Shown one piece after another: positions 10,325 to 21,148 of a stretch of DNA of 64,000 nucleotides. Both the position numbers and the translations under genes were made by a program. Numbering within the stretch: the stretch's first letter is position 1; each line of letters begins with the position of its first letter. Origin of the DNA: Pelobates cultripes (lineage: Eukaryota > Chordata > Amphibia > Anura > Pelobatidae); assembly GCA_933207985.1 (NCBI GenBank), contig OW240915.1, forward strand, positions 122,198,251 to 122,262,250, given 5' to 3'. Below the pieces are notes generated by a model. The model saw only the letters and a program-made list of their open reading frames with translations. It was not told the origin of the DNA and ran no database searches.

Positions 10325-10596
10325 GTAACTTTGATTCAAATTTACTACATCGGTCACTTGTACTATTGTTTCACACCTACAACACTTGTTACACATATCT
10401 AAGTGATAGAAAACATATTGATATTTTCTACACTAGAAACTACCAGATAACAAGCTGCTATATTTAAACCAGTGATCAATAGCTAAGAGGTACAATATTG
10501 TAATTCTGGGGCAATACTCTCACAAGTCAAACTGAGAGGTCAGTTTATATGGAAAACTGTTGCCTGGATACAATTCTAAAAAAATTTCCATGTGTC
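10325..10596. repeat. Dispersed repeat copy 2, left part
   Basis: This is a near copy of 8033-8310. It ends at CATGTGTC (10589-10596), the target duplication of the CR1 insertion, and continues at 21149. Confidence 0.75.
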
Positions 10597-10840
10597 ATAG
10601 AAACATAGAAACATAGAATGTGATGGCAGATAATAACCATTCGGCCCATCTAGTCTGCCCAATTTTCTAAATACTTTCATTAGTCCCTAGTCTTATCTTA
10701 TAGTTAGGATAGGCTTATGCCTATCCCACGCACACCTTTACTGTGTTAACCTCTACCACTTCAGCTGGAAGGCTATTCCATGCATCCACTACCCTCTCAG
10801 TAAAGTAATACTTCCTGATATTATTTTTAAACCTTTGTCC

Positions 10841-12468
10841 TGTCAGGGTATTTATATCGGCAGACATCTTGTGCTATGATAGAAATTAAAAGTGTATATT
10901 CTGAGTCACTCTGAACAGACCAGACTCCATTTTGTTATTTTCAAGTTAACAAAGAGACACGAAATTTCTATCCTTTCTGTAAAACTAACCACTTTGCCAG
11001 AGCTAAAGGAATGCATAGTATAAACAAACCAAGTGATAAGGAGAATGGGGGTTAGACAGACTGTCTAAATGATAATGGAATAGATGCATTCTAAACCCAG
11101 ACATTTGTGACAGAGGAGATTAAATAATAAAATTTTACTTTCTATATGTACAAGACCCCATTGTAAGTTTAAGGTGAAACATAGTTCATGAACTGCCATT
11201 TCAAAAATTATAGCAGGAATTGCGGACACTAAGTCTAGACAAAACTAAGAGAAAACCCTTTGAAGTGAAAGGAAACGTAAGTTATCGCTACTATAAAGAT
11301 AGGCCAAAATGACGTCAAAATAGCCACCAAGAAAAGTTAACTCTTTCCTGGATAGGTATGTTTAGTGGGACAAGACTGCCCTCTATAGACCAAATACCTA
11401 AATTGCGATCCCTAGGTAAGCACACCTCTAGTGCTTCTATTTGGTTATCAACTGATGACGTACAGAGAGTCTGGCCCTTTAAAAGTTAGGACAAAGGGAA
11501 GATAGAGGGTATGCAAAGAAGAAAGGAAGGTAGACGAGGAATGCAAGGGTATGCAAAGAAAGCAAAGAAGTGAGCAGTCGGAAGCAATGCAGAGAGGCCT
11601 ATGAGAGATATCCACTCTAGGACACTCAGAAATTCCTACACACCTCCATGCAGAGAGACATCCAAACAAGTTCCTGAGATTACCAATTTGATGGAAATAT
11701 CTACTCAACTGGTAATTATACTGGTTTCATTTAATTAATTAAATTAATTAAAATGTACTAATAGCATGATATATGACTGGATAAATCACGGTCAGATTTC
11801 CATATTAAGAAATCTTAGTTAACTAAATAATATATAGTTATAAACATTCCATTCTGCAGGTGGAATTAAGAATAATTATATATTGATGTGATATTATCAC
11901 ATGTTAGCATACCGATGTTTTTATCCAGGTGTATTGATTTGCACTAAATTAAGAAGATATCTTTTAGACAAATTAAATTCTGCTTATATAACATGGTAGA
12001 TTCTCTTATTGGATGGTTCCAGGAAATGACTAATGAACTGGTTTAAATGTTATTTTATTTAAAATTACATAAGAATAGATCTTAATTACCTAGGAGATCT
12101 AGCCAGCATTGAAAGGGTTATTCTAACTGTTAACCAGGGTTTTATGGCCCTTCACTTTCAGTCTGTGTTAAGGATACCTCATAAATCATGTAAGTCTTGA
12201 CAGAAAATGCTGTTTAGCCATTGAAACATGCATATCCATTCCATTGTATTGCATACCATTTTATACTGGATATTCATTGATTATTGTCACGCGTGTTACA
12301 TAATATTTGTTAATTAATTGTTATTATAAATAAATCTATTTTTATAACAAAATTGTGATTTTATTATATGAAATACTTTTCACTTACGATAACGATCTTT
12401 GGATCTGAGAATTGAATTAGTGGGCAATTCTCACTGTTTACTATTATTATCCCATAATTATCCCCACA
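10841..12468 (+). mobile_element. Solo LTR, ERV-like, 1.6 kb, TSD GTCC
   Basis: It begins TGTCAGGG, ends CCCCACA and is flanked by GTCC at 10837-10840 and 12469-12472, a 4-bp duplication as in many endogenous retroviruses. The CR1 reading frame on both sides is continuous when it is removed, so the boundaries are firm. Plus orientation is inferred from TTTAAAAG near 11477 and AATAAA near 12329. No viral coding sequence is present. Confidence 0.75.
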
Positions 12469-12872
12469 GTCCCTCTAATTTAAGACTATGTCCTCTTGTT
12501 GTGGTAGTTTTTCTTCTTTTAAATATAGTCTCCTCCTTTACTGTGTTGATTCCCTTTATATATTTAAATGTTTCTATCATATCCCCCCTGTCTCGTCTTT
12601 CATCCAAGCTATACATGTTAAGATCTTTTAACCTATCCTGGTAAGTTTTATCCCGCAATCCATGAACCAGTTTAGTAGCCCTTCTCTGAACCCTCTCTAA
12701 GGTATCAATATCCTTCTGAAGATACGGTCTCCAGTACTGTGTACAATACTCCAAGTGAGGTCTCACCAGTGTTCTGTACAATGGCATGAGCACTTCCCTC
12801 TTTCTACTGCTAATACCTCTCCCTATACAACCAAGCATTCTGCTAGCATTTCATGCTGCTCGATTACATTGT

Positions 12873-14174
12873 TGACCAATAATTTTTTTTGGTTCAAAGA
12901 GAGTTTTTATCTTCAAATTAAGGGAACGGCGATGGGGACTAAGTTCGCACCCAGTTACGCAAATCTTTTTATGGTGTATTGGGAAGAGACATTTATTTTA
13001 CATAGTGAATTTTTTGCGGACTTGGTCACCTATCGCCGTTATATTGACGACATATTTTTTATTTGGAAGGGAGATGATTTGAAATTGACTAATTTTTTAA
13101 GTTTTTTAAATTGCAATGATTGGGGAATCAATCTCACCTCTACTCAAAGTAAAGTGGGAATTAATTTTCTAGACCTTACTGTTTTTATAGAAGAAGGGAA
13201 CATTTTTACAAAAAAAATGTTTAAAGAGGTAGATTGTAATGGGTATATTGATCTTACTAGTTGTCATCATACCCCGTGGCTCACGAATGCACCCAAGAGC
13301 CAGTTCATGCGGCTAAAAAGAAATTGTACAAAAGATGAAGATTTTTTACAACAAACTCAAATTATTAAAAATCAATTCTTAGAAAAAGGATATGAAGAAG
13401 AAGACCTTCAAAAGGGTATAGAAGAAATAAAAAGATTAGAACAAAAGGAATTACTAATATATAAAAAAAAAAAAAGAGAGAATAGAGAATAACAAAGGCA
13501 ATATCCCCTTCATTTGTAATTTTTCTGCCAATAATAAGAAAGTAAGGCATGCTATCAATAAATATTGGCACTTATTACAAGATGATCCAATTTTAAAAGA
13601 AATATTACCGGAGAGACCTAAAATTGTTCATAGGGGATGCAAAAATATAAAAAATTTCTTAGTAAACAGCAATTTAAAGAATCATCAGGCTGAAAATGAG
13701 AACTTCTTAACAAAGAACAAAGGGTTCTATGGGTGTGGAACATGCCTAGCATGTAGGGAGACCATAAGTAAAAAAAGACATATAAAGAATATAAAAGAAA
13801 TTACCAATAAAGAATTCACAATAAGAGACCAATTGACATGTTTCTCGAAAAATATTATTTATTTATTAATTTGTCCGTGTAACAAAATGTACATATGGAG
13901 GACCATTAGATGCCTCCATGTTAGAATTTCGGAACATGTGAGAAACATTAAAAAAGGAGTCGATACACATAGTGTTTCCCAACATTTCAAACAATACCAT
14001 CATCAAAATCCACAAGGTCTTGTGTTTTGCGCACTTAAATTGGTTAAAAAAAATTGGAGGGGTGGAGATTTTATAAAGAAAATTGGGATGGAAGAAATGT
14101 CCTTTATTTTTAATTTTAATACCATGGTTCCTCAAGGATTAAATTTGGATTTCGAACTATGTCACTTTTTATAG
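12873..14174 (+). pseudogene. Penelope-like RT and GIY-YIG endonuclease, frameshifted
   Basis: The RT part shows NNFFWFKESFYLQ, GTAMGTKFAPSYANLF and the catalytic YIDD, followed by LTSCHHTPWLTN. A run of 13 A at 13463-13475 shifts the frame; the second part continues in the next frame with a Cys motif (CGTCLAC) and a GIY-YIG endonuclease ending at 14174 (IIYLLICPCNKMYIW...ISEHVRNI). The second endonuclease motif reads YIW where YIG is expected. The first RT catalytic Asp is lost with the truncated 5' end. Not functional. Confidence 0.9.
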
Positions 14175-14706
14175 TATAAAGAGAAAATATAATATCCAAT
14201 AGTTAATGACATATAATACTGTTTTTTCTCACCCCTCCAGTTTTTTATGAAAGCATTTTTAATATTTTTTATAATTTTAGGGGTATACCATTATAATTAT
14301 GCACATGATAGAAGTACTAGTGTTCACTAATAATAATATAAATAGTGATGCCTCTTTATGTTACAATATGTTCTATCAGTTTATCTCTCCTTTTCTCCAT
14401 TGACTTTTGGACTGGTTATTTAAAGACTCTTGTCACAATTAAAAAAGACTATGAAACGCATATGGTGCGTTCCACGGAGAATGCGGAAGTAAATTGGCCA
14501 GATCACACTGTTCAAGACTGTGGAACGCATGTGCGTTCCAACGAAGAAAAAGGAAGTGGAATAGTATAACTATGTGATGGACGCACGCGCGCACGTACGT
14601 GATTGACGCACGCACGCACATACGTGCATCCCAACCAGTGCGGCGTGCGTTCCACGGAGTCAACTTCCGGTCCGACAGATGCCGGCAATTTTATCATTTT
14701 GACTTG

Positions 14707-14714
14707 TATAAAAG
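14707..14714 (+). promoter_or_regulatory. TATA-like box upstream of the hammerhead
   Basis: TATAAAAG lies 25-30 bases before the hammerhead motif at 14740 and just after CpG-rich repeats. The spacing suggests that transcripts begin close to the ribozyme. This is an inference from position. Confidence 0.45.
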
Positions 14715-14739
14715 AACAAGAGGACACGCAACATACATA

Positions 14740-14779
14740 CCAACTGAGGAAGCCAGTTCACTGGCAAAACGCGTTTTGG
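14740..14779 (+). ncRNA. Hammerhead ribozyme motif in Penelope element, core mutated
   Basis: Order read: CCAA, CUGAGGA, an extra A, GCCAG-UUCA-CUGGC (stem II, 5 bp), AAAA, CGCG, UU, UUGG. CCAA and UUGG close stem I exactly. The 3' core strand is AAAA in place of GAAA, so G12 is lost and self-cleavage is not expected. The CGCG stem III is self-complementary, as in Penelope hammerheads that act as dimers. Confidence 0.75.
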
Positions 14780-15722
14780 GAGTACATTGGAATCATTTTA
14801 AGTATTTTGATCCATCTTGATTTTATATATATTTTAAAGTTTATGTTTTTATACAATAAATTCTGTTTATACCGTCCTGTGGAGTCTGCAATTCCATTCC
14901 TACTTATATGTAAGGAGGAAGACATCAGGAGGAACATAAAGAGGGTGGTGGATCTCCCCTAGAAGATCCTAAGGCGCTTACCACTAGAGCCAAGTGTTCT
15001 ATTGGCTCCACCTTTGTGAGTTACCCATCTCAAAGTTATTTTTTATGCTAATTAATTTGTAATTATTGTCTACACTTAGATCTATCACTATTTACTTACA
15101 GATTTTTATCTTGACAATATTTGTATTCATCACCTATATATTACTGTTCATACAGGTAATCCAGAGCTCCACTTATATTTTGTTTTATTTGCATGTTCTA
15201 TGTTGTGGAGGTTAAGGGATTCCTTCACTTAAGTGTTAGAGCCTGTTTTTCCCCTTGCTGAGCTTGTGTGCACCGTTTTCATTTTGATTACATTGTCTGC
15301 CTACCTTTAAGTCATCAGAAATAATCACCCCTAAATCCCTTTCCTCATATGTTGAGGTTAGAACTCTATCAAATATTCTGTACTCTGCCCTTGGGTTTTT
15401 ACGTCCAAGATGCATTATCTTGCACTTATCCACATTAAATGTCAGTTGCCACAATTCTGACCATTTTTCTAGTTTACCTAAATCATTTGTCATTTGGCTT
15501 ATCCCTCCTGGAACATCAACCCTGTTACATATCTTAGTATCATCAGCAAAAAGACATACCTTACCATCAAGACCTTCTGCAATATCACTAATAAAAATAT
15601 TAAAGAGAATGGGTCCAAGTACAGATCCCTGAGGTACCCCACTGGTGACAAGTCCAAGCTTCGAATATATTCCATTAACTACAACCCTCTGTTGCCTGTC
15701 ACTCAGCCACTGCCTTACCCAT

Positions 15723-16817
15723 TGTGACAGATTCACCTATATTGCTGGTTCATCTGTTTCCCCTTTATTTCGCTGGATTCCCTGTTCGTATGGCCCTGTT
15801 CGTGAAATTACAAAATGCCGATTGAAACTACCGAACGAACGACCACCCAGGAGAGGAGTGTGCTGCTGGTTAACCTCTTGGCCCCAATTAGAACGTTGTG
15901 GTTAACCGCAGACACCTCTCCATTCCATTCGTACGGGTGGTCGTCGTTCGCATGTCGACCACGAGGCAGCGGCCATTTTGGGACACGAGAAAGCGTAGCG
16001 GTGTTCGGTACAAATTCTATGGAACTAAAAACGGACACTTTAATCTACCGAACACCGCTGGAAGCTGATGCCCCCCCTTCTATTTCGGCGAGGCATACGA
16101 ACGCCGGTCTGTTCGGGAGTTTTATGCATTCGTATGGACCTTTACCCAGATAGCCGTCCCATGGAGTCATTCGTATACCGAAGGACTGGTGAAAGACTTT
16201 GACTCCATGGCGATTCGACTAGATACATCGGATCTGAGCGCTATTCGGTGGAAATATGCACTCAGATCCAGGCTGTCTGGGGATACGTTATACGAACTAT
16301 ATTCATTCGGTATTTTCTAAGTTATGTATTTTAATGTATTTCTATTACTGTATTTTAAAATGGCGATGGTCTCTATCCTAGGAGATAATTAGGTTTCTTC
16401 CCAATTATCTCCGAGGTAGAGAAGACGGATTTATGGGTAAGATGGGAAGGGCTTATATTGAAGCCACTGCAATTGGCTACTGTACAATATGTTTTACAGT
16501 CTTCCACAAGGTCCCCTCGGGGAGTGTCCACCTTGTGGAGACCTGCATAAATACCGGGCAGGTAGCCCCATTAAACAGAACCTTATTTGACCCTCAAGAC
16601 GGAGCTTGGTCTCGTTTGTGGGGGAATTACTACTGGGACAGCGCTTTCGTTATTTCTAGCTGTGGAAGGCGTTCGACTGTTTTACTGATCGGGAGTTGCC
16701 GTGTTCGTGAACTTCGTTCGGGAGTTTGGCGGTCGGCTGGATATAAACTGCATTTCTGGAGAAGGGGATTATTCACTAAACGGCGGCTTCATCTACCTGG
16801 CGGTGAGTGTCTTAACA
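15723..16817 (+). mobile_element. Solo gypsy LTR, TSD CCCAT
   Basis: It reads TGTGACAG...TCTTAACA and is flanked by CCCAT at 15718-15722 and 16818-16822. It interrupts CR1 ORF2, whose sequence resumes cleanly. It holds the shared promoter box near 16510-16553 and CATAAATA. Its start matches the 3' LTR of element 1. Confidence 0.92.
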
Positions 16818-18690
16818 CCCATTCAACAATATTTGAATCCAAACTTAAAGATTGCAGTTTATTGATAAGCCTTCTATGTGCAACAGTGTCAAAAGCCTTA
16901 CTGAAATCTAGGTAAGCAATGTCTACTGCACCACCCTGATCTATAATTTTAGTTACCCAATCAAAAAAATCAATAAGATTAGTTTGGCATGATCTCCCTG
17001 AAGTAAACCCATGTTGTCTCTGATCTTGAAATCCATGTGTTTTTAGATGTTCATCAATCCTATCCTTTAACATGGTTTCCATCACTTTCCCCACTACTGA
17101 AGTAAGGCTTACTGGCCTATAGTTGCCCGACTCCTCCCTATTACCTTTCTTGTAAATGGGCACAACATTCGCTAACTTCCAATCTTCTGGGACTACTCCT
17201 GTTAACAATGATTGATTAAATAAATCTGTTAATGGTTTTGCTAGTACACCACTAGGCTCTTTTAATAGCATTGGGTGTATTCCATCAGGTCCCATTGACT
17301 TATTTGTCTTTACTTTTGACAGTTGAAATAGAACCTCTTCCTCTTCCTCTTTCACGTGTAATAAATGACTCATTTATCCTTTTTCTCAACTGAGGTCCCT
17401 TTCCTTAATTTTCTTCTGTAAATACAGAACAAAAATATTAATTGAGGCAGTCAGCTAGACCTTTATCCACTTCTACATACATTCCTTATTTTGTTTTTAA
17501 TCTAACTAATCCTTGTTTTACTTTTCTTTTCTCATTTATGTATCTAAAAAATGTTTTATCCCCCTTTTTTACTGACTGTGCTATTTTCTCTTCTGTGTGT
17601 GATTTGGAAGCTCTTATAACTTGCTTAGCCTCTTTCTGCCTAATCTTATAGATCATTTTGTCTTCCTCACTCTGGTTTTTTTTATAATTCCTAAATGCTA
17701 ACTTTTTGTTTTTAACTATTTTGGCCACATCTGCGGAGTACCACAGTGGTTTCTTGAATTTTTTGCTTTTACTGACAAGCCTAATGCAATTTTCTGTTGC
17801 CTTCAATAGTGCAACTTTTAAATAATCCCATTTCTCTTGGACTCCATTTAAATTGCTCCAGTCTGATAATGACTCCTCTACCCATATTCTAATTTTAGAA
17901 AAGTCTGCTTTTCTAAAGTCTAAAACTTTTGTTTTTGTGTGGTGTGACTCAGTCACTGTTCTTATATTAAACCACACTGTCTGATGATCACTGGATCCTT
18001 AACTTTCACCTACAGTAATATCTGATACCAAATCTCCATTTGTTAACACTAAATCTAGTATGGCCTCTTTATGAGTTGGCTCCTCAACAACTTGTTTTAG
18101 AGACAATCCTAGTAGGGAGTTTAGAATATGTGTTCCTGGCACAAGTACCTAATTTTGTTTTCCAATTTTCATCAGGAAGATTAAAGTCACCCATGATGAT
18201 AACTTCCCCCTTCATTGTCATTTTAGCTATTTCCTCAACTAGTAGATTATCTAACTCTTCAATTTGTCCAGGGGGCCTATAAATCACACCTTCATGAGTT
18301 ACTGTGTGATTACCAAATTCTAACATAGCCCAAACGGACTCTATGTTTGCCTCACTAACTTTTCTTGGGCTAGATTTTATGCTATCCTTCACATACAAGG
18401 CCACCCCTCCCCCTTTCTTGCCTTCCCTATCTTTCCTATATAAAGAGTACCCTGGTATTGCTATGTCTCAGTCATTTTTCTCCTTGTACCATGTCTCAGT
18501 AACAGCGACTAAATCTACACTATCAGTTGCCATTATTGCCATAGATCATGGATCTTATTCCCTAAACTGCGAGCATTTGTAGAAATGACTCTAAGCTTAT
18601 CATTTTTTAACACACTTGCTACAGGCACCTTCTGTCCTTGTTTTGGGGGACAATTGGATTGATGTTTTATCACCCTTTTGCCCCCCTCTC

Positions 18691-19758
18691 CTAGTTTAAA
18701 TACATCCTAGCAAAACCTCTGAACTGCTCACTGAGGACATTTGTTCCCTTTTGAAAAAGATGCAAACCATCTTTTTTGTACAGCTTATCTCCATTCCAAA
18801 CAGAGCTACCATGAGAAATAAAGCCAAATCCTTGCTCCCGACACCATACACCAAGCCACAAATTAAAGTCCCTAATACGCATCCACCTGTCGTTCTGAGT
18901 ATTATGCACAGGCAGAACTTCAGAGAATGACAGTGTGGAAGCAACCTGCCGTATATCATTGGCAAAAACACTAAAAACTTCCTTAACCTCTGAAACCTCA
19001 TTGCAAGCCAAGTCATTTGTCCCTAGATGGACAAGTACATCCAATTCCCCTTCCTGCTTTGCTTGCTTAACAATATTACAGATACATCTCCTGTCTTTGT
19101 GAGCAGTAGCTCCGAGAAGACACCTCACAAGACCACCATTGTCCATCTCCACACCTCTTATAATGGAATCCACCAACAACAACTGCTTTCTATTAGGCCT
19201 CAGCATAGTCTCCAAGCCGGTCTCCACAACACCACTAGTCTCAGTTCCTCTCTCCACAACACCACTAGCCTCAGTGCCTCTCTCCACAACACCACTAGCC
19301 TCAGTGCCTCTCTCCACAACACCACTAGTCTTAGTGCCTCTCTCCACAGCACCACTAGTCTTAGTGCCTCTCTCCACAACACCACTAGCCTCAGAGCCTC
19401 TCTCCACAACACCACTAGCCTCAGTGCCTCTCTCCACAACACCATTACACTCTGAAAGTGCAGAAAATGAATTATGAAGAGCAACAGACTGTGCAAAATG
19501 CCCTTTATCCACAACTCTAAGTCTACCAGATCCTACAGTAATCCATCTGCCATTCCTAGTATGTCTCTGCGGCAGTGGCTTTGCAGCAGTTCCAGTCTGA
19601 GTTTGTTCACCAGATAATTTACAAATCTCAGACTTCAAATATACAATCTCCTGCCGCAAGATAGTGAACTGTCTACATATTAGACAACAATCAAATCTCC
19701 AAAAAGTAGAACGTGAAACAAATGCATAGCAATTGTTACACTGAACTAAGTCTGCCAT
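18691..19758 (-). CDS. CR1 ORF1: zinc-finger/esterase protein with internal 10-residue repeats
   Basis: CR1 ORF1 binds element RNA and carries an SGNH-type esterase. The 355-codon frame is open. N-terminus: CNNC...C..C (residues ~8-28), a PHD-like Cys pattern. Residues ~103-185 are tandem GVVERGTEAS-like units coded by a 30-bp minisatellite. The C-terminal half shows the esterase blocks LLLVDSIIRG (nucleophile Ser), HLGTNDL and DGLHL (Asp/His pair). It lies directly upstream of ORF2 in the CR1 copy. It is the best preserved frame of this otherwise decayed element. Confidence 0.85.
   Translation of the reverse strand: MADLVQCNNCYAFVSRSTFWRFDCCLICRQFTILRQEIVYLKSEICKLSGEQTQTGTAAKPLPQRHTRNGRWITVGSGRLRVVDKGHFAQSVALHNSFSALSECNGVVERGTEASGVVERGSEASGVVERGTKTSGAVERGTKTSGVVERGTEASGVVERGTEASGVVERGTETSGVVETGLETMLRPNRKQLLLVDSIIRGVEMDNGGLVRCLLGATAHKDRRCICNIVKQAKQEGELDVLVHLGTNDLACNEVSEVKEVFSVFANDIRQVASTLSFSEVLPVHNTQNDRWMRIRDFNLWLGVWCREQGFGFISHGSSVWNGDKLYKKDGLHLFQKGTNVLSEQFRGFARMYLN
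19220..19452. repeat. 30-bp minisatellite inside CR1 ORF1
   Basis: About eight units of a 30-bp repeat (ACCACTAGCCTCAGTGCCTC plus TCTCCACAAC) keep the ORF1 frame and encode the GVVERGTEAS units. Several adjacent units are identical, pointing to recent copy-number change. Confidence 0.9.
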
Positions 19759-19840
19759 TCCAATTAGGAGAATAATTTAAATCTAACAAATCTTAACTTT
19801 GTATTTATCCTCCTGAATACCTCAGATTACCTCCAGTTTA

Positions 19841-20075
19841 TCTCCAGAATATCTCCAACTACACACTTAGAAGCAACACTCTCCAGAATATCTCCAACTA
19901 CACACTTAGAAGCAACACTCTCCAGAATATCTTCAACTACACACTTAGAAGCAACACTCTCCAGAATATCTCCAAGTACACACTTAGAAGCAACACTCTC
20001 CAGAATATCTCCAACTACACACTTAGAAGCAACACTCTCCAGAATATCTCCAATTACACACTTAGAAACAGCACT
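19841..20075. repeat. 39-bp minisatellite in CR1 5' region
   Basis: Six units of TCTCCAGAATATCTCCAACT plus ACACACTTAGAAGCAACAC lie upstream of ORF1 on the minus strand. A single further unit occurs at 20378. Confidence 0.88.
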
Positions 20076-20579
20076 TAGAAGTAGCACCAAGCTATATTAG
20101 ACAAGCTAATGACAACAAGCCTTATATAACTCCTAAAATCACCACCCACTAGGAATGTTTAACACCTGGGTAGGCCTCTGCTTATTTGCAAACAATAGCT
20201 AATTAACCAGCAATCAATAGCAAGTAACTAGCTTAATCAAATCAAATGCCTTATAATTACCAACAGGAATTATAACCTTGTGCAATCAGTAACCTTTTCC
20301 TACAGATGAATCTTACCTGTAACAGTAGAAAAGAAAGCTCTTAGCACAACTCTTAGACAGTTGAAGCTTCTGTAAGACTCTCCAGAATATCTCCAACTAC
20401 ACACTTAGAAACAGCACTTAGAAGTAGCACCAAGCTATATTAGACAAGCTAATGACAACAAGCCTTATATAACTCCTAAAATCACCACCCACTAGGAATG
20501 TTTAACACCTGGGTAGGCCTCTACTTATTTCCAAACAATAGCTAATTACCCAGCAATCAATAGAAAGTAACTTGCTTAA
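20037..20579. repeat. Segmental duplication of CR1 5' region
   Basis: About 250 bp starting at the last minisatellite unit (20037-20295) recurs at 20378-20579 and continues at 21077-21136 beyond the MITE. The first copy has the unoccupied TTAA site at 20233-20236. Such 5' repetition can duplicate promoter sequence, but function is not shown. Confidence 0.8.
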
Positions 20580-21072
20580 AGGACCACTATAGTGCCAGGA
20601 AAACATACTCGTTTTCCTGGCACTATAGTGCCCTGAGGGTGCCCCCACCCTCAGGGACCCCCTCCCGCCCGGCTCTGTAAGGGGGAAAGGGGTAAAAACG
20701 TACCTTTTTCCAGCGCTGGGCGGAGAGCTCTCCTCCTCCTCTCCGCCTCCGTTACGCCCGCCGGCTGAATGTGCACGCGCGGCAAGAGCTGCGCGCGCAT
20801 TCAGCCGGTCTCATAGGAAAGCATTTACAATGCTTTCCTATGGACGCTGGCGTGCACTCACTGTGATTTTCACAGTGAGAAGCACGCAAGCGCCTCTAGT
20901 GGCTGTCAATGAGACAGCCACTAGAGGATTAGGGGGAAGGCTTAACCCATTCATAATTATAGCAGTTTCTCTGAAACTGCTATAATTATGAAAAAATGGG
21001 TTAACCCTAGAAGGACCTGGCACCCAGACCACTTCATTAAGCTGAAGTGGTCTGGGTGCCTAGAGTGGTCCT
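20580..21072. mobile_element. TTAA-flanked MITE made of consecutive hairpins
   Basis: The element is flanked by TTAA at 20576-20579 and 21073-21076. Its ends AGGACCACTATAG and CTAGAGTGGTCCT are inverted repeats. The paralogous site at 20233-20236 is empty. It has no ORF. Two perfect terminal hairpins (20586-20604 with 20611-20629; 21019-21036 with 21043-21060) and several internal ones fill most of its length. TTAA targets point to a piggyBac or Kolobok-type transposase. Confidence 0.88.
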
Positions 21073-21148
21073 TTAATCAAATCAAATGCCTTATAATTAC
21101 CAACAGGAATTCAAACCTTGTGCAATCAGTAACCTGTCATCATGTGTC

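Larger units (their letters stand above)
12873..15285 (+). mobile_element. Penelope-like element, 5'-truncated, 11-bp TSD
   Basis: The insertion is bounded by GATTACATTGT at 12862-12872 and 15286-15296, within CR1 sequence. It starts inside the RT domain, so it is 5'-truncated, as is common for Penelope elements. The order is ORF remains (12873-14174), AT-rich spacer, CpG-rich direct repeats (14455-14665), TATA-like box, hammerhead motif, and a tail to 15285. Confidence 0.9.
10721..18660 (-). pseudogene. CR1 ORF2: APE-type endonuclease and reverse transcriptase, interrupted
   Basis: ORF2 nicks target DNA and copies CR1 RNA into it. On the minus strand the endonuclease remains lie at ~18660-17900 (EVIIMGDFNLPDENW). 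RT is at 17373-16823 (GNYRPVSLTS, AYLDFSKAFDTV with the first catalytic Asp), then 15722-15290 (GVPQGSVLGP, LFADD active site). The C-terminal region is at 12861-12473 (LVRPHLEYC, ERVQRRATKLV) and 10836-10721 (YYFTERVVDAWNSLP), with a stop at 10721-10723. It is broken by the ERV-like LTR, the Penelope element and the gypsy LTR, plus several small frameshifts and stops in the endonuclease. Family identity is clear; exact start is not. Confidence 0.85.
10597..21140 (-). mobile_element. CR1 LINE, near full length, carrying four nested insertions
   Basis: One CR1 retrotransposon lies on the minus strand with its 3' end at 10597 and 5' end near 21140, flanked by CATGTGTC at 10589-10596 and 21141-21148. 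Its 3' end is a short tandem of ATAGAAAC units. CR1 pieces are 10597-10840, 12469-12872, 15286-15722, 16818-20579 and 21073-21140; removing the insertions leaves ~4.9 kb, close to a full CR1. ORF1 encodes a PHD-like/esterase protein, ORF2 an endonuclease and RT. Many indels and stops show that it is inactive. Confidence 0.88.

Noticed and set aside
10841..12468. Complete endogenous retrovirus
   Set aside because: Only LTR-like sequence is present and the CR1 frame resumes on both sides; no gag, pol or env was found.
19220..19452. Possible CRISPR array (30-bp direct repeats)
   Set aside because: The repeats are contiguous with no spacers, lie inside a LINE ORF and the genome is eukaryotic.
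19027..19477. Plus-strand ORFs of Thr/Ser/Leu-rich repeats
   Set aside because: They are the opposite-strand shadow of the 30-bp minisatellite in CR1 ORF1 and have no independent support.
19200..20090. Minus-strand 104- and 87-residue repeat ORFs
   Set aside because: These are alternative frames of the two CR1 minisatellites; only the ORF1 frame carries esterase motifs.
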